64,000 nucleotides of DNA, taken from assembly GCF_019649055.1 (NCBI RefSeq), contig NW_026570346.1, forward strand, positions 186,001 through 250,000. The letters run 5' to 3'. The notes beneath the pieces were generated by a model. The model was not told the DNA's origin. It saw only the letters and a list, made by a program, of their open reading frames with translations, and did no database searches. The position numbers were made by a program, and so were the translations under genes. The DNA is from Paramacrobiotus metropolitanus. Its lineage: Eukaryota > Tardigrada > Eutardigrada > Parachela > Macrobiotidae. This document shows, piece by piece, positions 20,780 to 30,947 of the stretch (position 1 is the first letter of the stretch; each line of letters opens with the position of its first letter).

Positions 20780-21367
20780 ACCTTAACAATGGATACACGT
20801 TAACGTTGATGTACATACATTAATGTACATCCATGTTAACATTGGATGTACATACGTTAACGTCCCAGCGCGACGTCGGTGTAGCCTCGAGCGGACGGTG
20901 TAGACTATCAATGCGCTGTATGCGCGTATTGTACGGTAACGAGACGGTATTCAGCGCTGCGATTGTTGCAGTTGTATTGGCGGATGATTGGCCGCGCCGG
21001 TATTGTTCGTACGAGTGTTTTTGTTGTCCTCCCGTGAAGCGTGAGATGCCGAATCCTTTTGCAATCGGCCGACGGATACACCGGGCACGCTGCTGACGAC
21101 TGCCGCGTTCAGCATTGGCGGTGCACTGAGTGCACCGGTCCACCAGACTGCCCGTCATAATAAACGCCTTCAATTGCACGCTGCACCTGGAGCCATTCTT
21201 CTGCACCGGAAATACACCGCGACAGTATCCCTGGTTATCGATAAATACTGCACAAACTGTATATATACTGCATATACATTGGCATATGCCGATTTCTGTG
21301 CTAAATGTTTCACTTTTGATGATGTCCTTGGAGAATGATTCATGACGTATCGGTCGGGTCAGCAATC
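20780..21367 (+). promoter_or_regulatory. Putative promoter region of the zinc-finger gene
   Basis: TATATATA at 21260-21267 lies about 105 bases before the proposed ATG. Further upstream, 20790-20865 is a cluster of nested palindromes (CGTTAACG, GATGTACAT, ATGTTAACAT). The function is inferred from position only. A long open frame on the opposite strand here is treated as a shadow. Confidence 0.35.
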
Positions 21368-24300
21368 ATGAACGCGACAACGCCGACGTCCACGGCGATC
21401 AAGGTACGTAATTTAAATTAGAGCGATTTGATAAGGTAATTACTTAAAGACATTCAAGCCGAAAACACTGCACTTCGTATGCAGTTGGCATTAAACTATG
21501 AATTTACCATCCATTAAAAAGCGGCCGCGGTGCGATTTTTTCGTTTTCAAGCATTTGTGTTGATTGCCTTTTTTGTCGAATTTGAAATACAATAAAATCT
21601 ACTTAGAAAACATAATTTAAAAAATATTTTTTTAAAAATGATATAATTTTGATCTTATTTAGTAAAACGTTCATAAAAGAATAGTACTTAATAGGATAAT
21701 AATTAATAAAAAGAATAGGGAGGGCGCAAGTTACGCTCCGATTTACGTTGTTCATGCAAGTCAAACCGAGTTTTGAGTTCTACCGCGAGTTAGGCTACCA
21801 TAGACAATACATGTAATTTTTATGATAGTAACGTTAAAGCTAGGTTTTCTTGGTAGCAGGTTACGCTTTAAAGTTACGTTAAAACTCGATAACTTGCAAA
21901 TAACTGGCGTTAAGTTACAGAGTTAAGTTATAACTGCCCGGCTCTCGTGTTTTTAACAAACTCAAAAAAATTACAACAAACAATTTATTACAGGTATGAA
22001 AACTTTTTAACAATTTAACATTGAAATAAATAATTTTTGACATAATTGGAAATGACTTCTGAACATCTGTAACCCTACAGAGCGACCCTTTCGACGCAGC
22101 GTGTTCGTAAAGATACTTATATGTGCCGATTGCAGCACTAACCAGTCTGTATTTGTGGGTCAAGTTTTGGCATTGTGTGTTTCCTATGCTGCATTCTTTA
22201 CATAATTATGTTAGTTCACCGCGGTTACAATGCTCTTCCAGGTCACCCAGGAATCTCAAGTCACCAAGAAGGAAGCGAGAGTGAACTGTGGCATTTGCGG
22301 GAAGTCGTATGCCAGCAAGAAAAGCCTAAAAATCCATCTACGTCAGCACACCGGCGAGAAGCCGTACGCGTACGTCGAACGGTCTCGTACCATGTTATAA
22401 AGAAGCGCGAAGGAATTGTGTTCACAACATCTTCAGTATCAAGCCGGGTTCCTTGTAGGTGCCACTTATGCCCCAAACGATTTAGCCAGACCAATATTCT
22501 CAAAGCGCATCTGGATTTCCACGCCGGGCGGCGTGACTGGGCGTGTAATATCTGCCAGAAACGCTTCACGCAGTTAGCTCACTTGCGCACCCACCAAAGG
22601 ATACATTCCGAGGCCTCACGAGATCATACCTGCTCAAGATGCGGAAAAAGCTTCAGTTCCAAAGGTACGCTTTCTTATGCTTTCCCATGTTTCTCGGTTT
22701 CTGATTTATTTTCTTACGTTTCTTAGAGCTCCCTTTATCCCAGTTCACAAACACAATAATTACTACAAGTCGGTTTACTGTTAGATATTATTTTATTATT
22801 TTACTATTAAATTTTATTTTTATTCTAAGAAAAGTGCGGACGTCTGGAGGGAAGTGGCCCGGTATATGGTATCAAATTCGTGTACCTGCACGAAAAGTTT
22901 CACTTTCGTGGCACACCAAAACACATTTTTGTGTCGGTTTATGACATTCTGTAGCCAGATGATTTGTATGCACTGACGTAAAAACCGTTTGTGCGCGCAA
23001 CATCCGGTTCGGGAGTTACGGCTGTTAGAAAAATCCAAAACGTTTAAGAAAAATGGCCCAGTACATAGCGTCTAAAATGGGATACATACACTAAAACTTT
23101 CGCTTTTCGCGCACTCCGAATAACTTTTTTGTAATACTTTCTGTCATTCTAAAGCTAAATAATTTCTATACATTGTTATGAAAACCGTGAAAACCGTGTG
23201 CGCGCGCAACATCCAGATGCTGAGATATGGCGTACTAAAATGGGCGAAAACTTTATATGCATTGTCGTGTACCAAAAGTCTGGTTATTACCCGATCTTCT
23301 TGAAGTAAAAGACACATGGCCATGAAGTTGAAAGTGAACCAATATCATATCCATAGCGTTTTTTTCAGATATTAAAATTTCAAAATTTTTGAAATTCATT
23401 TTAAAATTATGGGACAGTGCTACGAACCTGAGATTGGTTCACTTTCGACTTTATGGCCATGTGTCTTTTGTAGCTGAGTTTCAAGAAGATCGGGTAACAA
23501 CCAGACTTTTGGTACATAACAAGGCATTTAAACTTTTCGCTCATTTTAGTACGGCTTATCTCGGTAACCGGATGTTGCGCGCGCAAACAGTTTTCATAAC
23601 AATGTATACAAATCATTTGGCTTTAAAATGACATAAAGTATTACAAAAAAGTGATTCGGGGTGCGCGAAAGCGAAAGTTTTATTGTATGTATTCTATTTT
23701 CGACGCTATGTACCGGGCCGTTTCCCTTAGATGCATTTCGGTGTACCAAAATTCTCATTATGGACCGATCTCCTTCAAATTATCCACGTAAATGCACATA
23801 ACCATGAAGAACGTCTTTACACCGATCCAACTCCCGAACCGAAAGTTGTGCGCAGAAACGGTTTTCACCCCGTGTATACAAATCATCTGGCTACAGAATG
23901 TCGTAAACCAAGAGGAAAAAGGGTTTGGGAGTGCGCGAAAGTGAAAGATTTCGTGCATGTGCACGACGTTGGGGCCATGTACCGGGCCGATTCCCTTAAC
24001 AGACAAGCCAGTTATACTATGAATTTAGTCTACCGAATAATTTTCTTTGAGCCGCGATACGACTGTTCGCGCTACCCTAAAGTGTGTACACTGTAGCCGT
24101 ATGTTGTAGCGGTGGAAAGATGTACACTGTACACTGTAGCGGTGGAAAGAGCAAAAAATAATGCTACAGTTCTAGCGTGATCGTCGTTGCGCTAAATTTT
24201 GTTGTTTACAAATTAACAACTAATGCATGCACCGTTAAAAATTTTGGTGACAAACCTATTTATAACTAAATTGGTTTGGTCTCTTAAAATAGGACATTTC

Positions 24301-26324
24301 TTTAAAAGTAATGTTTCTGTTACGAACTGTTGTGGCTGCAAAATAGTTAATTTAACGATAATTATTTGTTTTTTATAACGAGATTAAATATTTTGCGTTC
24401 GTAAATCAATATTTTATTAACGATCCTTAAGGTCATCAACAGTGCGAGATTGTCGTAAATATACATAAGTTATTAACACAAGCATCATTATTTCGCAGTA
24501 AAATTTGTCGGCATTTCCATTATCCGGAAGCAATGACCATTTAGCATGTTTTATTACCATATAATGCATCCAAATAAGACTGATTTATGCGTTTCGGGTG
24601 GATTTGGGTCTGTTTTCTTGTAGTTTTGTGTACCCTCGAGAAGGATTAGGACGACGATCACTAAGTATTCAGTTTTATGTCTGCTGCCTTCAGCTGTAGG
24701 AGCTCGTTGCCAGTAGAAACGACAAGCTAACGAGGCACCTAACAACCTTGAACCGGTGATAAATTAGCCTAATTTACGCTGTACTTAATGAACCGACCAG
24801 CACCAACGCTATGATACCTTAGATACTGTACAGACATTTTCGGAAATAAATCATGGAAGTAACTAATGGCTTCCTATCGGCTATTTAAGCATTTATCGGT
24901 AATTATCGGTATTTATGTAATTTATGGGAATCATTCGCTCTGTTCCTATTTCCATTAAGCACTTGCGCCAGTTCAGTGAGACACTGGCTTGTTAAACGAG
25001 CTGTATTTTGGTTTGCGTGGCTAGAAGTAATGCGATTACGCAATGCTTCTAATGAGTCAATAATGTTCAAAAATAAGTAAAGGGGTGATATACGGTGGGC
25101 CACCTTGAACTATACCAATTTGCTTACGCAATTTCTATTTCTGACGTGTAAAGCACATCGTACTGCTTTCGGAGCACTTGTAAATTTTACAACCACTTAA
25201 ACCGATTTTTAGTTATACAGTAAGTCTTGTAAAATACAGTGATGAATATAAAATCACGTTATGTGAGCTGCTGTACATGATGGTAGGTCGCACCGTTTAA
25301 CTTAATATAGCGGTCCAGTTGAACACCATTACGAGTAGGTAACGATAAATTAACTAGAGATTTTCTAGTCGCTCAATTCATTTATCCAATGATAAACGAT
25401 AATTCGGCCCACGAAAACAGTCAAGAAGTTTAAGCACTACTATTTTTATATTCAACAGGTTCGAGAGAAAGGCACGAGCGCCGTCACACCGAGGCCAAAC
25501 CCTTTAAATGCCAAAAATGCCCGAAACTGTTCACCCGTTCCGCCACCCTCCAACAGCACCTCAACGCCCACCGGGGCTTCAAACCGTTCGCCTGTCCCTT
25601 CGAAAATTGCGAGCGCCAGTTCACAACGAAATCCAGTGTGCGACGTCACTGCCGGGAGACTCAACACGCAGCGGAAGCCGAGAGCGACCGGGACAGTACA
25701 GTTTCTTCGGGGCGCGATTCCGGTTTCGATTTAAATTCCTCACTGACCAGCAGCGTGTCCATCGCCCCGGAAAGTCCGGTGGTAATTAAAGTGGAAGAGC
25801 TGGACGAAATGCACGAGATGGACATGTACCGCAAGGTCATCGGCAACCTGACCGAATCGCAGTTGGAGCGTCTGGAGGAGTACCTGCAAATCGCCATGGA
25901 TGACCGGGAAACCGACGTCGATGATCAAGTAGCGTACACCGTCAAAAATGAAGCAATAAACGAAAACGCGGAATCGCTGATCGAGAAGGCCAAATTATTG
26001 ACCGGCCGTGGGGAATTTTCTGCCGCAGCTATCGTGGCGCGCAGTCCTTTTGCCGATTCAAGTTATTTGTGTTCCGGAGATGAGCAGCGTTATTTTTTAC
26101 CTAAGGACACTTTCGGCAGTAACCACTGGAATTACTGTCACGGTCCGTCACTCGGAGAATTCGCTTACAGTGGCAATTTCGCCATGATCGATGGCTATAT
26201 TATGGAAAGCCGTTGGCTGCATTTTACGGGAGCGTATCCCGTTGCCACTTCTTCGTGTGTAGACGACGACAGTAGCCAAGTGTATGCATTTGATGGACCA
26301 CCGACGTACTACGAACTTCCTTGA
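21368..26324 (+). CDS. Six-finger C2H2 zinc-finger protein (4 exons)
   Basis: Exons are 21368-21403, 22242-22369, 22459-22664 and 25459-26324. All introns are GT-AG and the joined frame gives 411 residues. Splicing is decisive at two places. Joining 22369 to 22459 creates the canonical linker TGEKPYACHLC. Joining 22664 to 25459 completes finger 4 (CSRC..RERHERRH). Fingers lie at about residues 28-48, 56-76, 84-104, 113-133, 141-161 and 169-193; the last is C-x4-C with a longer His spacing. The C-terminal 218 residues are acidic and rich in Ser/Glu, with VIKVEEL, a possible SUMO site (IKVE). It is probably a nuclear DNA-binding transcription factor; the target is unknown. Exon 1 is only 12 codons and rests on a good donor (GTACGTAA) and phase agreement, so the start is the least certain part. 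Intron 3 (2794 bases) holds nested MITEs. Confidence 0.85.
22849..23995. mobile_element. TTAA MITE (D-like subfamily) hosting a nested MITE
   Basis: The left arm, 22849-23047 (GGGAAGTGGCCCGGTATATG... ending CCAAAACGTTTAA), continues at 23727 (ATGCATTTCGGTGTACC... to 23995, CCGGGCCGATTCCC, then TTAA). Joined, it follows the order of the 28.9-kb copy; the middle of the element is deleted. The left TTAA has mutated to TGGA. It lies in intron 3 of the zinc-finger gene. Confidence 0.75.
23048..23726. mobile_element. TTAA long-inverted-repeat MITE, copy C (679 bp), nested
   Basis: The ends GAAAAATGGCCCAGTACATA and CTATGTACCGGGCCGTTTCCC are flanked by TTAA (23044-23047) and TTAG (23727-23730). It interrupts another member of the same superfamily exactly at that member's GTTTAAATGCATT motif. 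This supports a TTAA target and duplication. Confidence 0.85.
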
Positions 26325-28114
26325 AGTGTTCGACGGTTATTAATGATTCTGTTTGCGTCAGATGGAATCGTGTTGACCGTGGGATCAGTTCTTCGGTATC
26401 GGCCGCTTTATTAGCATTTCTCTGTTACTGCTCATGGAATACAGATCGTGAATGGTGGAGTGCTCAGAATGTCAAGGGAATTTTATTCTGGATTGGTTGA
26501 TCCGGAACGAATTCCCTTCTTGATTGTGGGATGTGATATTTGGAAGGATCTTCATTGTTTTTATGCCTGTATTTGTTTATGAAGTTTATACTGATCATGT
26601 TAACCACCGCCGGCTCACTAACTGCATTGGTTGCTCATTCCATACGGAACCATGACATGTCGCGATATTAAATTTTTACCATAACCAATCGCTGGTGTTT
26701 TACAGATTGCTCCCGTCAGTAATAACCATAAAACCTACAAAAGTCGTGAGTGAAATAAAGAAAAGGCACATCAGTATTACGAATTATCGGCTGTTATTGG
26801 CAGTGTTAACTGTCAACACAGCTTCTACATTATGGCAGTTTGAATTACAGTAATTCGTACGGCAGACAGAACAGCATAACAGCCTAGCAACTTAAAGTAC
26901 TAATAAGAATTCTAGCGCTGTTTCTTTGACATTTTTGTCATCTGATCGATATGTACGTTACCGTACTTGCACTCTGCAGGCGCAGATATTAATCAGCGAC
27001 TTCACAAATACGTCTAGCCAAATTAGCGTTTGATTGTGGAAGCAAGTCAACCCAAGATGAGATCTTGCACGGGTTCTTCCTTAAGGATTCGTCAAACAGC
27101 GCGCAGTTACTGTAACTATATATGCACTACCGCCGTCTACCGTTATATACTGCAGATTTCACGTACCAGATGAGAGAATCCATGTGTAAAATGCAAATGA
27201 TGTGTTTGATAAGTACAAGATTAGAAAAATAATTACCTGAAAAACAGCTGCTGCGTTGGAAATCACTCGACACTCTACAATAATATATAAAATGATTGGC
27301 TGGGCTTGGTACTCTGTAGAAAGTCTATTAGCATTCCGTTCATCCTGTGTATGGACTGGAACTCTTGTTATGCACCCGTATAACACAAGACAAATCGAGT
27401 TACTCCACACGAAAATCATAATTATGGACGTAGCGCAGAGAAAGTCAGTAGTTTTGTGAATCAGCCAGGAAGAATCGAGATAAAATTCCCACAGGACTGC
27501 CGCACTGGGCGGTTGCCCCTGCTCTGCGCACCGGAAGTCCCTGAATTTCCTTGATTTGAAATTTTCCGCGGAGCTTTATTAGCAACATGTATATGTGGAT
27601 CGCTGAGAAGATAGCAGAGATTCTGTTAACTAGGCCAATTTTTTTACAGTTTAGACAGGAGTACTTAACCACAAATTGCATTCCTGGCCGTCTGCCAAGC
27701 CATGCACTGCACTGCTGATCGAGCAGTGTGCGTGCATTGATAGCCAAACACACTGTGCCGTGCACGTTGTGCTGCCGGATGCCGTCACTTCCGTTCGATG
27801 GGGACGGCGAAACAAAAATTAAGGCTATCGAGTTATCGACCTTAATTAATTAATCGTCGACCTCGCGTAGACGATTCATATCGGCCGTTGAACAATGTTC
27901 TCTTCTTCTGATATTATTCTCGAAATCGCATAGTTTTCCAGTCTCTTTCTGAACTGATCATTTCTGGTGATGGCAGCATATTTCAGCGTTGTTTGCTGTG
28001 TGTTTGGCTTTTCGTGGATCCATGTAGTTCTTCACACTGCCAGAGACGGGAACGCATTTCGTCCGCACCATATCATCGGCGTGGTTTTGTAATGAGAAGT
28101 AGAGGGAATCCCAG
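26325..28114. other. 3' UTR/intergenic; AATAAA at 26754-26759
   Basis: An AATAAAG lies 430 bases after the zinc-finger stop codon and is the likely poly(A) signal. Beyond it no gene is supported. A 40-codon hydrophobic mini-ORF at 27970-28092 (starts MAAYFSVVCC) is noted without support. Confidence 0.4.
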
Positions 28115-28320
28115 ATGCGGGATTATTCTCGAGAACCCCGTGTGCAGTTGCCTGATGAGTTGCGTTCCCTGAGCAAGGCAGGGAGCGAAACTCTACGGGC
28201 AGCGGCTGGGCTTGATCGGCTCCAGTATTCTAATACCCATATTCCCACCGAGCGCCTTCTTGCTGGATAGTTTGGATGTGAATACACCGGATGTGCTCGA
28301 TTTTTAAATCGGGCAAAGAA
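28115..28320 (+). pseudogene. Unassigned coding-like relic
   Basis: From ATG at 28115 the frame is protein-like (VQLPDELRSLSKAGSETL, AAAGLDRLQYSNTH) to a TAG at 28268. Starting a few codons earlier, another frame continues sensibly (LLDSLDVNTPDVLDF) to TAA near 28309. A single-base shift near 28258 would explain both. The family was not recognised. It may belong with the fragment at 29558-29799, on the other side of a MITE. Confidence 0.3.
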
Positions 28321-28863
28321 CAGCTTCGATACGCGCCACGGAATTGTATGGCCACGATCGAGTTTCTGGAGGATGCTGTCTTTCTATCTACGCCACGGTT
28401 CGTACATAGTTTTATTGAGAATATTTTATGGCTTCTGCCTGTAGTATGATCAGTAGACCATGGTATTCCCTATGTAACCTTCAAGTATCCTCCTTATTTT
28501 CAGAAGCCTCTTTGTTTCCACCGCCGTATAATTTCTGCAGCACGTGTCGTGTGTTGTACCATGGTTTTTTTTAGGGAACGATCTCGGGAAATATCCTGGT
28601 ATTGCGCTTGATCTGGAGTTGGTATGTACTTACATATTTTTAAATAATTATTATGTACTTAACTATGTTGTATGTACTATGTACTTATGTATGTATGTAT
28701 TCTTACGCTAGGTATCCTTTATATATCCCGCTGTTATTTCACTTAAAATATTCGAGTTCCAAGCTGGTTAACACAAGGTTAACGCAAGACTTCCGACATG
28801 CGCGACGGATACACGGGTACGTTGGGGTACGTTACGTTAATAGTCTATGCTGAAATGTCTTAA

Positions 28864-29543
28864 GGGATTTGGCCCGGTACATAGCACCAAATTCGTGTTC
28901 ATCCACGGGAACTTTCGCTGTCGCGCACTCCCAAACACTTTTGTGCATTGCTTTATGGTATTTTGTAGCCAAAAGAATTGTATACATAGTTGTGAAATGC
29001 GTTTGCGCGCGCAACATCCGGTTGCGGAGTTATAAGGGTAACAAGATCCCAGAAAGTTTAAATGCATTCAGGTGTACCAAAAGTCTCATTATGGACCGAT
29101 CCCTTTCAAATTTTGCACGTAAATGCGCATAACCATGAAGATCGTTCTTACACCGATCCACTGTTATAGGATGTTTTTCAAATTTTAAAACGAATTTCAA
29201 AAATTTTAAAATTCATTTTAAAATTCGAAAAAAATTGTGGAAGTCTGGATCCGTGTAAGAACGATCTTCATAGTAATGTGCATTTATGTGCAAAATTTGA
29301 AAGGGATCGGTCCATAATGAGACTTTTGGTACACCTAAATGCATTTAAACTTTTTTGGGATTTTGTCACCCTCATAACTCCGCAACCGGATGTTGCGCGC
29401 GAAAACGGATTTCACGCCTATGTATACAAATCATTTGGCTACACAATGTCAAAAAGCAACCCAAAAAAGTGTTTGGGAGTGCGCGCAAGCGAATATTCCC
29501 GTCAATGTAAACGAATTTAGTGTCATGTACCGGGCCAAATCCC
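28864..29543. mobile_element. TTAA long-inverted-repeat MITE, copy D (680 bp)
   Basis: TTAA (28860-28863) and TTAA (29544-29547) border perfectly inverted ends GGGATTTGGCCCGGTACAT and ATGTACCGGGCCAAATCCC. The two arms meet near 29200. This is the best preserved ends-plus-duplication of the family. No coding capacity. Confidence 0.88.
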
Positions 29544-29557
29544 TTAAAAGAAGCAAA

Positions 29558-29799
29558 AATGTGGCCAGCAGGATTCACAGAGCATACGCCAAGAATACCA
29601 TACGAATCTCGTGGATACCGAAGCTCCTGAATGTGATGCGCGTCTGAACGTCCCTTTCAATTCGGCCCGTATTTGTATTCCGGTGTTTTTATTTCTCTCT
29701 GAACGTGATGATGCTTTACAGGGGCTTCTCACACAGTGTTCTCGCCGAATCCTGTTTCTTGCGACCATGGAAGAATGGCGGGAACAGTTAAAGAAATGA
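29558..29799 (+). CDS. C-terminal fragment of an unidentified protein
   Basis: The plus frame gives about 80 codons ending at TGA 29797-29799. It includes a mixed hydrophobic stretch (ARICIPVFLFLSERDDALQG) and a charged helical end (MEEWREQLKK). Upstream it runs into the right border of MITE D, just 11 bases away. A possible splice acceptor (GGCCAG or AGCAG) stands at 29555-29560. I do not recognise the family. Either a real last exon behind a MITE-bearing intron or a relic. Confidence 0.35.
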
Positions 29800-29845
29800 C
29801 TTGGCCACAGCGTACAAAAGCGTGCACACGCACGCAAACGTACAT

Positions 29846-29975
29846 TCACTTTAGCGCTCTGCCAGTCCCTTTTTTACATCGTCTTTTTTGTATTTTATAG
29901 CCAGATCTTTGTATACGTTGGTGTGAACTTCGTTTGTGTGCGCAACATCCGATTGGGAAGCCGTATCTCGAATCT
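29846..29975 (-). mobile_element. Fragment of the TTAA MITE family
   Basis: TTTTATAGCCAGATCTTTGTATACGT and TTTGTGTGCGCAACATCCGATT match the left-arm order of copies H and D. Ends are lost. Confidence 0.5.
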
Positions 29976-30797
29976 CGGAGATGCACAGAAAGTGATAACT
30001 TGCAAGTGTCAGGTAAGCCATCAGACGAATTATAACAATATATACTTCTTATAGCGAAGCTGCAGACAACTTCCACCAGTTACCTCAACTCTGAGCTGTA
30101 CGTACTGCAGTATCATTATTCGTATCTATTTATCTTATACGTGAACGTTTTTCGCATTCCAAACATACTCACAATGCGAATTCGCCGAGACACCCGACCA
30201 CACGTTATTCTCCGCGTTGTTTTGCATGACAAAAACTTTTACATTTAATACGTGTTAATTAGTGCTTTTATGCAAGGGAAACATTATGAAGAAGTTATCA
30301 AGTTTTCTAATGTGAAACAACGCGGAGGATAACCTGTCTGTCCTTTCCGGGTATTTTTGGTGCAGCGCGTCGCTCGGGCGCTGCACCAAAGTGGTGCAGT
30401 AATCCAGTCACGAATAATGAGGTTATTGAGGTACATTACCAGTTTCGTGAACGTTTGCTGAGTAGTTTGCTGGATAACCCAGAGCAAATAAATGTACTAA
30501 TGCGATTTGCATTTAACCGTGGACATCAGGTTACCTCACACAAGGTCCAAAGTTGGATAGTATTTCAAAGATTTTAATAAACACCATGAGAAGTGATGTA
30601 AATGGCGGTTTCTTATACAGTAAGTTAAGGAGTTTTCAGTTCTGTTTGTGGTGTGCTGTCAGTTAAGCAGTTCTTCTCCACGTCTTTCGTTTTCGCAACA
30701 TTCTTCCCATTTTTTTCCCACAGTAACCGAATCTTCTGCCGATTTTCATGAGACTACCGCATTTTTACATCGCTAATCTATTTTTAGATATAAATTC
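29976..30797. other. Intergenic; strong hairpin at 30356-30390
   Basis: TTTGGTGCAGCGC and GCGCTGCACCAAA form a perfect 13-bp stem with a 9-base loop. No gene was recognised in the rest. Confidence 0.45.
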
Positions 30798-30803
30798 TTT
30801 ATT
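30798..30803 (-). promoter_or_regulatory. Possible poly(A) signal of the LINE
   Basis: AATAAA on the minus strand, roughly 60-70 bases beyond the end of the LINE-encoded C-terminus in its corrected frame. Confidence 0.4.
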
Positions 30804-30947
30804 ATATTTGAAGTTTCATACATTCACGGTAGGTCAACAACACTACTGTACACACTGTGTATTAAGACTGAAAAAAACAACCAAATTCTCCATTAACAAA
30901 TTTGTTCCTTCCTGGCAAAGTGCCCAAAACTGCTGCGGCATTTCCCT

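Noticed and set aside
20820-21365. 181-codon minus-strand ORF
   Set aside because: It overlaps the proposed promoter and 5' UTR of the zinc-finger gene, has no motif, and its sequence is dominated by palindromic DNA.
27970-28092. 40-codon hydrophobic mini-ORF
   Set aside because: Too short, no conservation evidence available, no neighbouring gene model.
28864-29543. Assignment of the TTAA MITEs to piggyBac
   Set aside because: TTAA duplication fits, but the terminal bases GGGA-GGCCCGG do not match the usual CCC start and no transposase was found, so the superfamily is left open.
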